38,053 nt of DNA from Frankiaceae bacterium (lineage in GTDB: Bacteria > Actinomycetota > Actinomycetes > Frankiales > Frankiaceae). A program made the position numbers and the translations under genes. Shown here piece by piece: positions 16,674 through 27,083 of the stretch. Under the pieces are notes generated by a model that did no database searches, was not told where the DNA came from, and saw only the letters and a program-made list of their open reading frames with translations. Within the stretch, counting starts at the first letter, position 1, and every line of letters begins with the position of its first letter. The stretch is from contig JADGOW010000002.1 of assembly GCA_017882765.1 (NCBI GenBank), positions 1-38,053 on the forward strand, given 5' to 3'.

Positions 16674-17920
16674 CCACTTCTTTCACCGCCCCCAAGGGCA
16701 CCTTCGACCTGCTCCCGCCGCGCTCGGCGACCTTCCTCGCCGTGCGGGAGGCGATCGCCGCGCCCCTGCGGCTCGCGGGCTACGGCTACGCCGAGACGCC
16801 GGTGTTCGAGGACACCGCCCTGTTCGAGCGTGGCGTCGGCGAGTCCACCGACGTGGTGAGCAAGGAGATGTACACGTTCCTGGACAAGGGCGGGCGCTCG
16901 ATCACGTTGCGCCCCGAGGGGACCGCCTCCGTGCTGCGCGCGGCGCTGGAGGCCGGCCTGCAGAAGGGGCCGCTGCCGGTCAAGCTCTGGTACGCCGGGT
17001 CGTTCTTCCGCTACGAGCGCCCACAGGCCGGCCGCTACCGCCATTTCAGTCAGGTCGGGGCGGAGGCGCTCGGGCTGGACGACCCGGCGCTGGACGCAGA
17101 GCTGATCTGGCTGGCCGCGCAGGGCTACCAGCGCCTCGGGCTGCGCGGGGTCCGGCTGCTGCTGAACTCGCTCGGCGACGCGACCTGCCGCCCGGTGTAC
17201 CGGGAGCGGCTGCAGCACTTCCTCCGCGGGCTCGACCTCGACGACGAGACCCGCCGGCGCGTGGAGATCAACCCGTTGCGGGTGCTCGACGACAAGCGGC
17301 CGCAGGTACGCGACCAGCTGGCGGGCGCCCCGCTCGTGGCCGACGCGCTGTGCGAGCCGTGCCGCGAGCACTACGACGAAGTGCGCGCGATGCTGGCCGA
17401 CGGCGGGGTGTCCTGGGAGGAGGCGCCCCGCCTGGTACGCGGGCTGGACTACTACACCCGCACGACGTTCGAGTTCGTGCATGACGGCCTGGGGGCGCAG
17501 GCGGCCGTCGGGGGCGGCGGGCGCTACGACGGGCTCTCCGAATCGATCGGAGGACCGCCGCTGCCCGGTGTGGGGTGGGCGGTCGGCGTCGACCGCACGG
17601 TCCTGGCGCTGGAGGCCGAAGGCGTCGAACTGGTCCCGCCGGGCCGGGTTCGGGTGTTCGCCGTGCCGCTGGGCGAGGCGGCCCGCCGCGAACTGGTCCG
17701 GCTGGTTGCGCGGTTGCGAGAGGCCGGCGTGGCCGCCGACCTCGCCTACGGGCAGCGGGGCATGAAGGGTGCGATGAAGGCGGCGGACCGCAGCGGAGCC
17801 GCCCACGCCATCGTCGCCGGAGACCGCGACCTCGCGGCCGGGGTCGCCCAGGTGAAGGACCTGCGTACGGGGGAGCAGCGGTCCGTGCCGCTCGATCGAC
17901 TGGTGGAGGAGCTGTCGTGA
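16670..17920 (+). CDS. hisS: Histidine-tRNA ligase
   Basis: 416 residues, class II synthetase charging tRNA-His. The HisRS start [13 protein letters not shown], motif 1 region, motif 2 ([19 protein letters not shown]), HisA signature [15 protein letters not shown], and motif 3 ([11 protein letters not shown], then [10 protein letters not shown]) are all present, with a C-terminal anticodon-binding domain ([14 protein letters not shown] onwards). The GTG start overlaps the MBL stop by four bases; its own TGA overlaps the aspS GTG. No T-box or other leader is possible at this start because it is inside the operon. Confidence 0.97.
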   Translation: MTTSFTAPKGTFDLLPPRSATFLAVREAIAAPLRLAGYGYAETPVFEDTALFERGVGESTDVVSKEMYTFLDKGGRSITLRPEGTASVLRAALEAGLQKGPLPVKLWYAGSFFRYERPQAGRYRHFSQVGAEALGLDDPALDAELIWLAAQGYQRLGLRGVRLLLNSLGDATCRPVYRERLQHFLRGLDLDDETRRRVEINPLRVLDDKRPQVRDQLAGAPLVADALCEPCREHYDEVRAMLADGGVSWEEAPRLVRGLDYYTRTTFEFVHDGLGAQAAVGGGGRYDGLSESIGGPPLPGVGWAVGVDRTVLALEAEGVELVPPGRVRVFAVPLGEAARRELVRLVARLREAGVAADLAYGQRGMKGAMKAADRSGAAHAIVAGDRDLAAGVAQVKDLRTGEQRSVPLDRLVEELS

Positions 17921-19713
17921 TCCGCACGCACGAGGCCGGGACGCTGCGCCGTTCCGACATCGGCACCTCCGTGGCGCTCGCCGGGTGGGTGGCCCGCCGG
18001 CGCGACCACGGCGGCGTGGCGTTTGTCGACCTCCGGGACGGCAGCGGGATCGCGCAGGTCGTCGTCCGCGATCTCGACCTGTCCGTGCAGCTGGAGTCGT
18101 GTGTGCGGGTGACCGGCACCGTCCGGGAGCGGCCCGCCGGCAATGCGAACCCGGACCTGCCCACGGGCGAGGTGGACGTGGTCGCCGACTCGCTGGAGGT
18201 GCTCAGCCGGGCTGCCCCGCTGCCGTTCCCGGTGGCCGACGCGGGGGGTCACGAGGTCGGCGAGGAGGTCCGGCTCAAATGGCGCTACCTGGACCTGCGC
18301 CGGCCCGCGGCGGCGCGGCTGCTCCGGCTGCGCTCGGACGTGACCCGCGTCATCCGCGCCGTCATGGACGAGAACCGCTTCGTCGACATCGAGACGCCCT
18401 ACCTGACCCGCTCGACGCCGGAGGGGGCGCGCGACTTCCTCGTCCCCGTCCGCCTGCAGCCAGGGTGCTGGTACGCGCTGCCGCAGTCACCGCAGTTGTT
18501 CAAGCAATTGCTGATGGTCGCGGGAATGGAGCGCTACTACCAGATTGCCCGGTGTTTTCGCGACGAGGATTTCCGGGCGGACCGCCAGCCTGAATTCACC
18601 CAGCTCGACATCGAAATGAGCTTCCTCGACGAGGAGGATGTCTACGCACTCACCGAGCAGCTGATTTCCCGGGTCTGGGGGACTGTGCTGGGGGTCGACG
18701 TCCCCACGCCGTTCCGCCGGATGGCCTACGCCGAGGCGATGACGCGCTACGGCACCGACAAGCCCGATCTGCGCTACGGGCTGGAACTGGCCGATCTGAC
18801 GTCCTATTTCGCGGGTACGGAATTCCGGATATTCGCCGCGGCGGAGCACGTCGGGGCGCTGGTCGTGCCCGGCGGCGCGTCCTACCCCCGCAAGCAACTG
18901 GACGCCTGGCAGGAGTGGGCCCGGGGGCGCGGCGCGAAGGGCCTGGCGTACGCGCTGTTCAGCACGGCCGGGGTCCCCGGCGGGGGCATCGCCAAGAACC
19001 TGGCCGAGCAGGAGCTGCGGGGGTTGCGCGCGGCGGTGGGGGCCGAGCCCGGCGACGCCGTGTTCTTCGCCGCCGGCCCGCGGCGGGAGTCGCTGGAGCT
19101 GCTCGGCGCCTTCCGCGCCGCCGCCGCGCGGGAGCGGGGCCTGGTGCCCGACGGGCGCTGGGAGTTTCTCTGGGTCGTCGACTCGCCGATGTTCGAGCCG
19201 ACCGACGAGGGCGGTTGGACGTCGGTGCACCACCCCTTCACCGCGCCCAAGCCCGAGCACGAGGCGGGTTTCGCGGACGCCCCCGGGCAGGCACTGTCGC
19301 GGGCCTACGACGTGGTGCTCAACGGGACGGAGATCGGCGGTGGCTCCATCCGTATCCATCGGGCCGGCGTGCAGCAGCGCGTGTTCGACGTGCTCGGCCT
19401 GTCCCGCCAGGATGCCGAGGCCAAGTTCGGCTTCCTCCTGGAGGCTTTCCGGTATGGACCGCCGCCGCACGGCGGGATCGCGTTCGGGCTGGATCGCGTC
19501 TGCGCCCTGCTCGGGGGGGCCGAATCGATCCGGGACGTGATCGCATTCCCGAAAACGGCGTCCGGTAGCGACCCGCTGACAGGTGCACCCACGCCGATCA
19601 CGGCGGGGCAGCGCCGGGATGCGGGTATCGACGCCACCCCATCGGCCCGGGCGCACGCCGGGGGGCCGCCCAATCTGCCGGCGGGGGAGACCAGGCCCGA
19701 CGAGAAACGCTGA
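17917..19713 (+). CDS. aspS: Aspartate-tRNA ligase, probably non-discriminating (Asp/Asn)
   Basis: 598 residues of bacterial AspRS type: N-terminal OB anticodon-binding domain, class II catalytic core with motif 2 ([23 protein letters not shown] region), inserted GAD domain, and motif 3 GGIAFGLDR near the end, followed by a 50-residue Pro-rich tail. GTG 17917 overlaps the hisS stop and has GGAGGAG upstream; the open frame before it is only the hisS shadow. His31 in RRRDHGG and Gly75 in ERPAGN match residues known to permit tRNA-Asn recognition in the non-discriminating Pseudomonas enzyme (E. coli has Leu at the His position). This would fit GatCAB-dependent Asn-tRNA formation; inference. Confidence 0.97.
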   Translation: MIRTHEAGTLRRSDIGTSVALAGWVARRRDHGGVAFVDLRDGSGIAQVVVRDLDLSVQLESCVRVTGTVRERPAGNANPDLPTGEVDVVADSLEVLSRAAPLPFPVADAGGHEVGEEVRLKWRYLDLRRPAAARLLRLRSDVTRVIRAVMDENRFVDIETPYLTRSTPEGARDFLVPVRLQPGCWYALPQSPQLFKQLLMVAGMERYYQIARCFRDEDFRADRQPEFTQLDIEMSFLDEEDVYALTEQLISRVWGTVLGVDVPTPFRRMAYAEAMTRYGTDKPDLRYGLELADLTSYFAGTEFRIFAAAEHVGALVVPGGASYPRKQLDAWQEWARGRGAKGLAYALFSTAGVPGGGIAKNLAEQELRGLRAAVGAEPGDAVFFAAGPRRESLELLGAFRAAAARERGLVPDGRWEFLWVVDSPMFEPTDEGGWTSVHHPFTAPKPEHEAGFADAPGQALSRAYDVVLNGTEIGGGSIRIHRAGVQQRVFDVLGLSRQDAEAKFGFLLEAFRYGPPPHGGIAFGLDRVCALLGGAESIRDVIAFPKTASGSDPLTGAPTPITAGQRRDAGIDATPSARAHAGGPPNLPAGETRPDEKR

Positions 19714-19779
19714 GGTGACGGTTAGACCGACCGCGTGATTCCCCGCGTGGCTATTCCGGATATGTCAGGACACAGCCGA

Positions 19780-19785
19780 TAGCCT
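19780..19785 (+). promoter_or_regulatory. -10-like TAGCCT six bases before the Ymh-like gene
   Basis: TAGCCT, then exactly 6 bases, then ATG 19792, with no ribosome-binding site: the standard spacing for a leaderless actinobacterial mRNA. The -35 is not recognisable. Confidence 0.5.
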
Positions 19786-19791
19786 GGCCCG

Positions 19792-20847
19792 ATGCTATCG
19801 CCGGAGCTGCCCAGGACGGTCGCGACGCCCTGGCCTGTGGGCAAGTTGCGCAGCGAACTCGACCGGCTCACGGGCGAGCTCGCAAGGTGGCAGCGGTACC
19901 CGCATTTCGGGCTCGGCGAGGAGTTCTGCCACCGGGCCAACCGGATTCTGACGCACCTCCGCGGCCAGCCCCACGCCCCGGACGTGGAATGGCCGGAGCA
20001 GTTCTCCTTCGAACGGTCCGACCTGGGCAAGGACCGGCTGACGATCGATCCGGAGTCGGTGCAGCGCATGCTCGACTGGGTCAAGAAGCTCAACGACCTG
20101 CTGCCCGCGCCGCGTGTCCCGGACGTGGTCGGCGGGGACGGCGTCTTTCAGGGGACGGTGTGGCCTGAGGGACGCATCCGCATCGAGCTGCGCCGCCTCC
20201 TCGACGATCTGAACCTGTGGCGGGGCTACCCCCACGTCGGCCTGGCGGCCGACCTGGCCCGGCGCGCCAACCGGGTCCTGACCCAGCTGCGCAGCCAGCC
20301 AGGCGCGCCGACGCGCAACTACCCCTCCAACTGGCAGTTCGACTCCAGTGACCTCGGTCCGTCCGGAGCCACCCTCACCGATGCCGCCACCACCCGGCTC
20401 ACCTCGTTCATCGAGGCGCTGGCGGAGATGGTGCCCGGGTTCGGTCCGGGCGCGCGTACCGCCCTCGCGCTCTCCTGTCTGCATCCGCGCGTCCAGTCCG
20501 CTGCCGCGTTCAGCTGGCGGGAAGGGCGGATGGCAGCCGCAGTCGCCGGGGCGGCGGAGACCGTGTGCGCACGCCTCCGCCAGATCAGCGGGCTGAGCGG
20601 CTCGGGAGAAGAGCTCGTCGAGGCCGCGCTGAACCACGATGCTCCCAAGGTGCTCATCGCCGGTCTGGACACCAGGGCAGGCCGCAGCGCCCAGAACGGG
20701 TGCCGGCATCTGGCGCTGGGGCTCGTCCAGAGTGCGACGGGCCTCGCGCGGCCGGCTGCTCCGCCGGTAACCGCGGACCGCGCCTACGAGATGCTGGCGC
20801 TGGCCAGCCTGGTGTTGCACCAGCTGGAGTTCGCCCGGGTGGCCTGA
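19792..20847 (+). CDS. Two-repeat protein with degenerate Ymh (TIGR02391-like) C-terminal domain
   Basis: 351 residues of unknown function. Residues 18-105 and 128-215 are an internal duplication with a period of exactly 110: KLRSELDRL/RIRIELRRL, RWQRYPHFGL/LWRGYPHVGL, RANRILTHLRGQP/RANRVLTQLRSQP, SDLG/SDLG. Residues 229-350 resemble the Ymh family in order: LHPRVQSAAA, REGRMAAAV, RLRQISGLSGSGEELV, APKVLIAG, then a C-terminal helix AYEMLALASLVLHQLEFARV. The family RNPxAH-type motif is not kept; the region reads SATGLARPAAP. Ymh-type proteins occur in phages and defence-linked loci, but their function is not settled. It is a stand-alone gene with a leaderless-type start, flanked by aspS and an acyl-CoA ligase. 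Confidence 0.75.
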   Translation: MLSPELPRTVATPWPVGKLRSELDRLTGELARWQRYPHFGLGEEFCHRANRILTHLRGQPHAPDVEWPEQFSFERSDLGKDRLTIDPESVQRMLDWVKKLNDLLPAPRVPDVVGGDGVFQGTVWPEGRIRIELRRLLDDLNLWRGYPHVGLAADLARRANRVLTQLRSQPGAPTRNYPSNWQFDSSDLGPSGATLTDAATTRLTSFIEALAEMVPGFGPGARTALALSCLHPRVQSAAAFSWREGRMAAAVAGAAETVCARLRQISGLSGSGEELVEAALNHDAPKVLIAGLDTRAGRSAQNGCRHLALGLVQSATGLARPAAPPVTADRAYEMLALASLVLHQLEFARVA

Positions 20848-20880
20848 GGGCGGCGCGACCCGACGGGTCGGCGGCCCGGC

Positions 20881-20944
20881 GAAGCGGTGGCGTAATGAAG
20901 CGGTGGCGCAGTGGAGCGGTAGGCCCTGGGAGGAGTGGCGTAAT
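20881..20944 (+). repeat. Four degenerate 16-bp tandem repeats
   Basis: Units at 20881, 20897, 20913 and 20929 follow GAAGCGGTGGCGTAAT with increasing divergence (unit 4 GGAGGAGTGGCGTAAT). They fill much of the 162-bp gap between the Ymh-like gene and the acyl-CoA synthetase. Confidence 0.75.
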
Positions 20945-21009
20945 GGTCCGCCCGGCGCCAGGATCGTCCTGGCGGCTCCGGGTCCCCGGGGCCAGGAGGG
21001 ACCGCACTC

Positions 21010-22641
21010 ATGCAGGCCACCATGCAGGATGCCCCGCTGACGCTGACCGCTCTGTTCCGACACGGCGCGACGGTGTACCCGGACAGTCGCGTCGTGACCG
21101 CCACGGCGGAGGGCTCGCGCAGCGCCACCTACACCCAGGTCGCGAACCGCGCCGCCCGGTTGGCCGCCGCGCTGGCGCGACTTGGCATTCAGCGTGACGA
21201 CCGGGTTGCCACGTTCCAGTGGAACAACCAGGAGCACCTGGAGGCCTACCTCGCCGTCCCCTCCATGGGAGCGGTGCTCCACACGCTCAACATCAGGCTC
21301 TTCCCCGAGCAGGTCGTCTACATCGCCAACCACGCCGAGGACCGCGTGGTCATCGTGGACAGCTCGCTGGCGCCGGTGCTGGCCCGCATCCTGCCCGAGC
21401 TCAAGACCGTTGAGCATGTGCTCGTGGTGGGGGAGGCCGACCGCGCGTCGCTGACCACGGCCAGCATCAGGGCGCACGGCTACGACGACCTGCTGGCCGC
21501 CGAGTCGGGCGAGTTCGATTGGCCGGCCGACGTGGACGAGCGGGCGGCGATGGCCATGTGCTACACGAGCGGGACGACGGGCAACCCGAAGGGCGTCGCC
21601 TACAGCCACCGGTCCACCTACTTGCACTCGATGGCCGCGTGCATGGGAACCGCCTTTGCGCTCAGCGAGGGGGACCGGGTGCTCCCGATCGTTCCCATGT
21701 TCCATGCGAGCGCGTGGGGCCTTCCTTACGCGGCCTGGATGTCCGGCGCCGACCTGCTGATGCCTGATCGGTTCCTGCAGGCCGAGCCGCTGTGCCGGTT
21801 CATGACCGCCGAGCGGCCCACCATGTCCGGGGCGGTTCCCACGGTGTGGAACGACGTACTCCGGCATGCAGTCGCCGAAAATGTGGATCTGTCCTTCTTC
21901 CGAGTGGTCGCCTGCGGAGGTGCGGCCGTCCCCCGAGCCCTCATGAAGGCTTTCCAGGAGCGGCTGGGCGTGACGGTCCTGCAGGCGTGGGGGATGACCG
22001 AGACGTCGCCGTTGGGCGCGATCGCAGCGCCGCCGAAGCAGGCATCAGAGGCGGAGCAGTGGACGTGGAGGTCCAAGACCGGGCGCGTCATCCCCGGGAT
22101 GGAGATCCGTCTGGTCGGCGATGACGGGACCGTCCTGCCGCCTGATGGCGAATCGGTCGGGGAGTTCGAAGCGCGCGGCCCCTGGGTGACCGGCGCCTAC
22201 TACAAAGGCGAGGACACGAGCCGGTTCCACGACGGCTGGTTGCGCACCGGCGACGTCGGGATCTTCGACCGCTACGGCTTCATGCAGATCACCGACCGCT
22301 CGAAGGACGTCATCAAGTCCGGCGGTGAGTGGATCAGCACGGTCGAACTGGAAAACGCCCTCATGGAGCACCCCGACATCCTGGAGGCCGCGGTGGTCGG
22401 CGTCCCCGACGACCGGTGGCAGGAGCGCCCGTTGGCCTCCGTGGTCGTCCGCCCCGGCGCGACCGTGGACTCCCAGACGTTGCGCGCCTTCCTCGCCGAG
22501 CGGATCGCGTCCTGGCAGATCCCGGAACGGTGGTCCTTCATCGACGAGGTACCCCGTACCTCGGTGGGCAAGTTCGACAAGAAGGTGCTGCGCACCCGCT
22601 ACGCCGACGGCGGGCTGCCTGTCGAGACAATCGGCGGGTAA
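21010..22641 (+). CDS. AlkK-like medium/long-chain acyl-CoA synthetase
   Basis: 543 residues of the ANL adenylating superfamily, activating a carboxylic acid to its CoA thioester with ATP. The P-loop [12 protein letters not shown] lies at about 185-196, the A5 motif AWGMTETSP follows, then GWLRTGDVG (about 408-416) and the C-terminal catalytic Lys in [11 protein letters not shown] (about 515-525). The [18 protein letters not shown] segment is characteristic of AlkK-type fatty acyl-CoA ligases; chain length cannot be told. ATG 21010 follows GGAGGG by about 10 bases; ATG 21022 is an alternative. Its neighbourhood includes a transporter and a dehydrogenase, so its acid may be an imported compound. 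Confidence 0.93.
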   Translation: MQATMQDAPLTLTALFRHGATVYPDSRVVTATAEGSRSATYTQVANRAARLAAALARLGIQRDDRVATFQWNNQEHLEAYLAVPSMGAVLHTLNIRLFPEQVVYIANHAEDRVVIVDSSLAPVLARILPELKTVEHVLVVGEADRASLTTASIRAHGYDDLLAAESGEFDWPADVDERAAMAMCYTSGTTGNPKGVAYSHRSTYLHSMAACMGTAFALSEGDRVLPIVPMFHASAWGLPYAAWMSGADLLMPDRFLQAEPLCRFMTAERPTMSGAVPTVWNDVLRHAVAENVDLSFFRVVACGGAAVPRALMKAFQERLGVTVLQAWGMTETSPLGAIAAPPKQASEAEQWTWRSKTGRVIPGMEIRLVGDDGTVLPPDGESVGEFEARGPWVTGAYYKGEDTSRFHDGWLRTGDVGIFDRYGFMQITDRSKDVIKSGGEWISTVELENALMEHPDILEAAVVGVPDDRWQERPLASVVVRPGATVDSQTLRAFLAERIASWQIPERWSFIDEVPRTSVGKFDKKVLRTRYADGGLPVETIGG

Positions 22642-22657
22642 GGGAGCGCCCGAAGTC

Positions 22658-22681
22658 CCGGCCGGGAGGGGCTCCGGCCGG
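22658..22681 (+). terminator. GC-rich hairpin after the acyl-CoA synthetase gene
   Basis: CCGGCC (22658-22663) and GGCCGG (22676-22681) form a stem that can be extended inward with one bulge; it lies 16 bases after the stop and before the antiporter gene. No T-tract. Confidence 0.4.
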
Positions 22682-22734
22682 CCGCGCGTCCGGCGCAGTG
22701 CGCTCCTCGGGTACTTCGTGGGACGGGGGTCGGC

Positions 22735-23967
22735 GTGGTCCTCGTCCTCATCTACGGGGTCACGTTGCTGCTCGTGGTCCTGGTCTCGGGGCTGGCCGCG
22801 CGGACCGTGCTGTCCACGTCGTTGATGTTCCTGCTGGCCGGGGCCATCGCCGGCGATGGCGGTTTCGGCTGGCTGTCGCTGACCCCCGACAGCTCGATCG
22901 TGTCGACGCTGGCCGACCTCGCCCTGTTCACAGTGCTGTTCACCGATGGGCAGCGGGCCGGTATCCCTGAGCTGCGGCAGGCCTGGCGGCTGTCCGGGCG
23001 GGCCTTGCTGCTGGGGATGCCCTTGACATTCCTCGGCGTCGCCGTGCTCGCCCACTACGTAGCCGGCCTGGACGCGACGACCGCCTTCCTCGTCGGGGCG
23101 GTGCTCAGCCCGACCGACCCGGTGTTCGCCTCGGCGATCGTGACCCGCCAGGACGTGCCCGAGCGGCTGCGCCAGCTGCTCAACATCGAAAGCGGTCTCA
23201 ACGACGGGCTGGCGCTTCCCGTCGTCGTTGTGCTCATCGCCGCGGCCTCCAACGCCACCAGCGGCTCCGGCGCCTCGATCAGCACCGTGTTGCTGGAACT
23301 GGTTGCCGGCCTCGCGCTCGGCGCCGCGCTCCCCGTCGCGGCCGCGCTGCTGGTGAAGCTGCCGCTGCTGGGCAGCGAGCCGCGATTCCAGCCCCTCGGC
23401 CCCTTCGCCCTGGCCGTGACCCTGTACGCGCTGTGCCACCTCACCGGCGCGAACCCCTACCTCGCTGCCTTTGCCGCCGGCTCGATGGTCGCCACGTTCA
23501 CTCCCGAGGGCAGCGACGCGTTCGAGGAGTTCGGAGACCTGCTCGCGGAACTGGCCAAGTTCGCGGCGGTCCTGGTGTTCGGAGCTTTGTTGACCCCAAC
23601 GCTGTTCGCCGAGACGTCGGTGGGGGCCTACGTCGTCGCGGTGCTCACTTTGGTCCTCGTCCGGCCGGTGAGCCTGCTGCTGTCGCTGATCGGCGCGCGC
23701 CTGTCCCGGCGGGAGAAGGCTGCCGCGGCATGGTTCGGGCCCAAGGGATTCGCCTCAGTCGTCTACGGGTTGCTCGTGCTGCAGTCGGGGGTGCCGCAGG
23801 CGGTGCCGGCCTTCGATCTCATCGCCGTGACCATCACGTTGTCGATCGTGTTGCACAGCTCCACGGACGTTCCGGTGGCCAGGCTGTTCCACCTGGAGGG
23901 CCTCGCCGGCCTGCCGGACGACGAGCACGGGGGCGGGACCGCCGAGCCCGACGCTGCGCCGCCCTAA
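22735..23967 (+). CDS. CPA1-family Na+/H+ antiporter
   Basis: 410 residues, mostly hydrophobic, about 12 membrane helices. The ion-binding signatures are present: SPTDPV at 125-130 and the ESGLNDG motif at 152-158, both typical of CPA1 (NhaP/NHE) exchangers, and a late GPKGFASVVYGLLVL helix. There is no long C-terminal regulatory domain, so it is a minimal antiporter exchanging cytosolic Na+ or K+ for H+. The GTG start lies 93 bases after the acyl-CoA synthetase stop with GGGACGGGGG upstream. Ion preference is not predictable. Confidence 0.92.
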   Translation: MVLVLIYGVTLLLVVLVSGLAARTVLSTSLMFLLAGAIAGDGGFGWLSLTPDSSIVSTLADLALFTVLFTDGQRAGIPELRQAWRLSGRALLLGMPLTFLGVAVLAHYVAGLDATTAFLVGAVLSPTDPVFASAIVTRQDVPERLRQLLNIESGLNDGLALPVVVVLIAAASNATSGSGASISTVLLELVAGLALGAALPVAAALLVKLPLLGSEPRFQPLGPFALAVTLYALCHLTGANPYLAAFAAGSMVATFTPEGSDAFEEFGDLLAELAKFAAVLVFGALLTPTLFAETSVGAYVVAVLTLVLVRPVSLLLSLIGARLSRREKAAAAWFGPKGFASVVYGLLVLQSGVPQAVPAFDLIAVTITLSIVLHSSTDVPVARLFHLEGLAGLPDDEHGGGTAEPDAAPP

Positions 23968-24179
23968 CGACCGCGAACCGCATGAGATTGCCAACCTCGC
24001 GTGCCTGCGCTGTCGTGAGGCTCTCGGCACGGGGGAGGCTCTGCAGGTGGCGCCGGCGCGGCGTCGCTTCTGAGGTCCGGTGTAACCGTGGGAGACCGCG
24101 GCCCGCGCAGGCGTTACCGTCGGTGGTGGCCGGATGTCCCGTCCGGTCCCGGTCAAGCGTGTGGTCGGAGGTCGCCTCG

Positions 24180-25562
24180 ATGCGGAGGTTGTCGCCGGTG
24201 GCCTGGGCGCCGACGGGGGCGCCGATGGGGGCGCTGGTTGCGGCGCTGTCGGCTGTGCTGGTGCTCGCCGCGTGCGGGACACGCCTGCCCGACAGCGCCT
24301 TCGCCACCCCCACACCCGCCCCGCAGACGCCGGGGTCGGACGGGAGCGGGAACTTCGCCTCCGACACGGGCGTCACGGCCAACACGGTCAAGGTCGGGGT
24401 AATCGTGAGCAAGACCAGTGCTCTCGGCCCGTACACGTTCTCCGGCTCCTACTACGGCGCGACGGCTTTCTTCGACGAGCTCAACCGCAGCGGCGGCGTG
24501 CACGGCCGGAAGGTGACCGTCGACTTCTGCGACGACGAGGGCACGGGGGCGGGCAACGTCGACTGCGCGCACAAGCTGATCGACCAGGACAAGGTCTTCG
24601 CACTTGCCGGCGTGACGGCCTTCCAGTACGACGGGGCTGGCTACGTGCAGTCGAAGGGCATGCCCGACATCGCGGGGCAGCCAATCGGCAACGAATACGA
24701 CCAGTACCACCACCTGTGGAACCTGTACGGCAGCGACGAGCCACGGGACGGGACCATCGGCTGGGACGGCAAGCTCTACGGCGGCACCGAGGTATATCGG
24801 TGGTTCAAGGAGCGCGTCAGCGCCCGGCGCGCGGGCGTCGTCTTCTACAACGTGGCCCCCTCCCAGCGCTTCGCCCAGTACCAGGAACTCGGGCTGCGGG
24901 CCGAGGGGTACGACGTCCGAATGGAGCAGATCAACCTCGGCCTGTCCAACTTCGACGGCGCTGTCGCCGACATGTCGGCGCACGGCGTCGACGTCGTCTT
25001 CGACGCCTTGGACGAAGGGGGCAACGTCCGGTTGTGCCAGGCCATGGACGCGCATGACTTCGCGGTCAAGGCGAAGGTCACGACGACCCAGAGCTGGTCC
25101 CAGCGGATCGGTGGCACCTACGCCAACGCCCCGAAGTGCCGCAACACGATCTACGCCACGGGCAACACCCGCAACTACGCCGACCAGCAGTACGAGCAGG
25201 TGGCGAAGTTCCGCGCCGCCATGTCGCGCCTGTACCCGGACCAGGGCCCCAACCTGAACATGTGGATGCTGGAAGGGTGGGCATCGGCGCTGTGGCTGAC
25301 CGATGCCATGGCGAGTTGCGGGCCCAGGCTGACCCGGGGCTGCGTCGAGACCTACATGGCGCGCAAGGAGCCCTACGACGGCCACGGGTTGCTGACTCCC
25401 CGGGGCTTCATCGTCAATCATCCCGGCCCGACGTCGAACAACTGCCTCAACGTGGCTCAGTGGCAGGACTCGGCTGAGGGCGGCAAGGGCGGGTGGGTCA
25501 CCCGAGTCAAGGACATGAACACCGAGTGCTTCGACGTGCCCGAGGTGTCCTACACCCCGTAA
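24180..25562 (+). CDS. Lipoprotein substrate-binding protein of a branched-chain-type ABC transporter
   Basis: 460 residues. Signal peptide with lipobox LAAC (Cys32), Pro/Thr linker, then a periplasmic-binding-protein type 1 fold of the leucine/amide-binding class (VKVGVIVSKTSALGPY start, FFDELNRSGGVHGRKV, ALAGVTAFQYDGAGYV). Several Cys residues suggest disulphides. ATG 24180 has an ideal GGAGGT seven bases upstream; the much longer open frame before it is a shadow of the antiporter gene and gap. The ligand is unknown. It is convergent with the SDR-livFG-livHM operon on the other strand, and is the probable binding partner of that permease; the 212-bp upstream gap shows no clear promoter. Confidence 0.92.
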   Translation: MRRLSPVAWAPTGAPMGALVAALSAVLVLAACGTRLPDSAFATPTPAPQTPGSDGSGNFASDTGVTANTVKVGVIVSKTSALGPYTFSGSYYGATAFFDELNRSGGVHGRKVTVDFCDDEGTGAGNVDCAHKLIDQDKVFALAGVTAFQYDGAGYVQSKGMPDIAGQPIGNEYDQYHHLWNLYGSDEPRDGTIGWDGKLYGGTEVYRWFKERVSARRAGVVFYNVAPSQRFAQYQELGLRAEGYDVRMEQINLGLSNFDGAVADMSAHGVDVVFDALDEGGNVRLCQAMDAHDFAVKAKVTTTQSWSQRIGGTYANAPKCRNTIYATGNTRNYADQQYEQVAKFRAAMSRLYPDQGPNLNMWMLEGWASALWLTDAMASCGPRLTRGCVETYMARKEPYDGHGLLTPRGFIVNHPGPTSNNCLNVAQWQDSAEGGKGGWVTRVKDMNTECFDVPEVSYTP

Positions 25563-25568
25563 AGGGCG

Positions 25569-25599
25569 CGCGACCAGGGTCGGTATCGCGACCAGGGTC
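25569..25599. repeat. Repeated 13-mer between convergent stops
   Basis: CGCGACCAGGGTC occurs at 25569-25581 and 25587-25599; the second copy touches the SDR stop codon. Confidence 0.75.
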
Positions 25600-26413
25600 A
25601 GCCCGGGGCTGGTGGTGGGGTTGTGGCCGCGCTACCGATGACCCGGTCGCGCCAGCGCGCCATGCCGGCGATCCAGTTGTCCCGGTCGGCTACTCGCTTC
25701 TGCTCGAACCCGGCGACCTCCGGGTGCGGTAGAACCAGGAACTGTCCCGCACGCAGGGCCTTGACGACAGAGTCGGCCACCTCCTCGGGTTCGAGGAGCG
25801 CGCCAGCGGCGAGCGTCGACGGCCCTATACCCTCCGTTTCGATCATGGGGGTGCGCACACCCTGCGGGCAGAGGCAGTGGAACCCAACCCCGGCGCCGGC
25901 GTAGGTGATCGCAAGCCACTCCGCCAGGGCGACCGCGGCGTGTTTGGTCGCTGCGTACGGGGCGCTGTCCAGGCTGGTCAGCAGACCCGCCGCCGACGCC
26001 GTGACGAGAAAGGCGCCCCCTCCCCGGGAGGCCATGTCGGGCAGGACCGCGCGGGCGAGGTTCACGACACCGAGAACGTTGACCTCCCAGCACTTCTGCC
26101 AGACCGCGTCCGGTGCGGCCAGACCGGTGCCGATCGCGACGCCGGCGTTGGCGCAGGCGAAATCTACGGGACCGAACCGGCTGACCGACGCTGCGACGGC
26201 TTCGGCCAGCGCGCTCCCGTCGGTGACGTCGTTGACCACGCCCACGCTCTCGGCGCCGCCCGCCTCCACCTGCTGGGCGGTGTCGTGGGCGGCGTCGCCG
26301 AGGTCGAGCACCGTGACGGCGCGTGCGCCCTCGCTCGCGGCGCGCAGCGCGAGAGACCGTCCGATTCCGCTGCCGCCCCCGGTTACCAGCACGTGTGTGC
26401 CCCGCAGCTCCAT
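25598..26413 (-). CDS. Short-chain dehydrogenase/reductase
   Basis: 271 residues, classical SDR with the NAD(P)-binding TGGGSGIG at 11-18, NAG at 89-91, catalytic Ser140, Tyr153 and Lys157 (YAATK). The C-terminal stretch after about 200 (LLEPEEVADSVVKAL, PHPEVAGFEQKR) is typical of actinobacterial SDRs of unknown alcohol or ketone substrate. The ATG is one base after the livF stop, so it is the last gene of the Liv operon, suggesting that it oxidises or reduces the imported compound or a CoA-linked derivative. Confidence 0.92.
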   Translation of the reverse strand: MELRGTHVLVTGGGSGIGRSLALRAASEGARAVTVLDLGDAAHDTAQQVEAGGAESVGVVNDVTDGSALAEAVAASVSRFGPVDFACANAGVAIGTGLAAPDAVWQKCWEVNVLGVVNLARAVLPDMASRGGGAFLVTASAAGLLTSLDSAPYAATKHAAVALAEWLAITYAGAGVGFHCLCPQGVRTPMIETEGIGPSTLAAGALLEPEEVADSVVKALRAGQFLVLPHPEVAGFEQKRVADRDNWIAGMARWRDRVIGSAATTPPPAPG

Positions 26414-26414
26414 C

Positions 26415-27079
<665 letters not shown>

Positions 27080-27083
<4 letters not shown>

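Noticed and set aside
17575-17916. 114-residue N-terminal extension of AspRS
   Set aside because: It is the hisS coding strand read in another frame. The GTG at 17917 with GGAGGAG gives the normal AspRS N-terminus.
19795-21867. 690-residue minus-strand open frame
   Set aside because: Shadow of the Ymh-like gene and acyl-CoA synthetase; low-complexity composition and no motifs.
23433-24179. Long open frame ahead of the substrate-binding protein, looking like a 709-residue fusion
   Set aside because: It is the antiporter gene in another frame plus the intergenic gap. The signal peptide and strong RBS at 24180 mark the true start.
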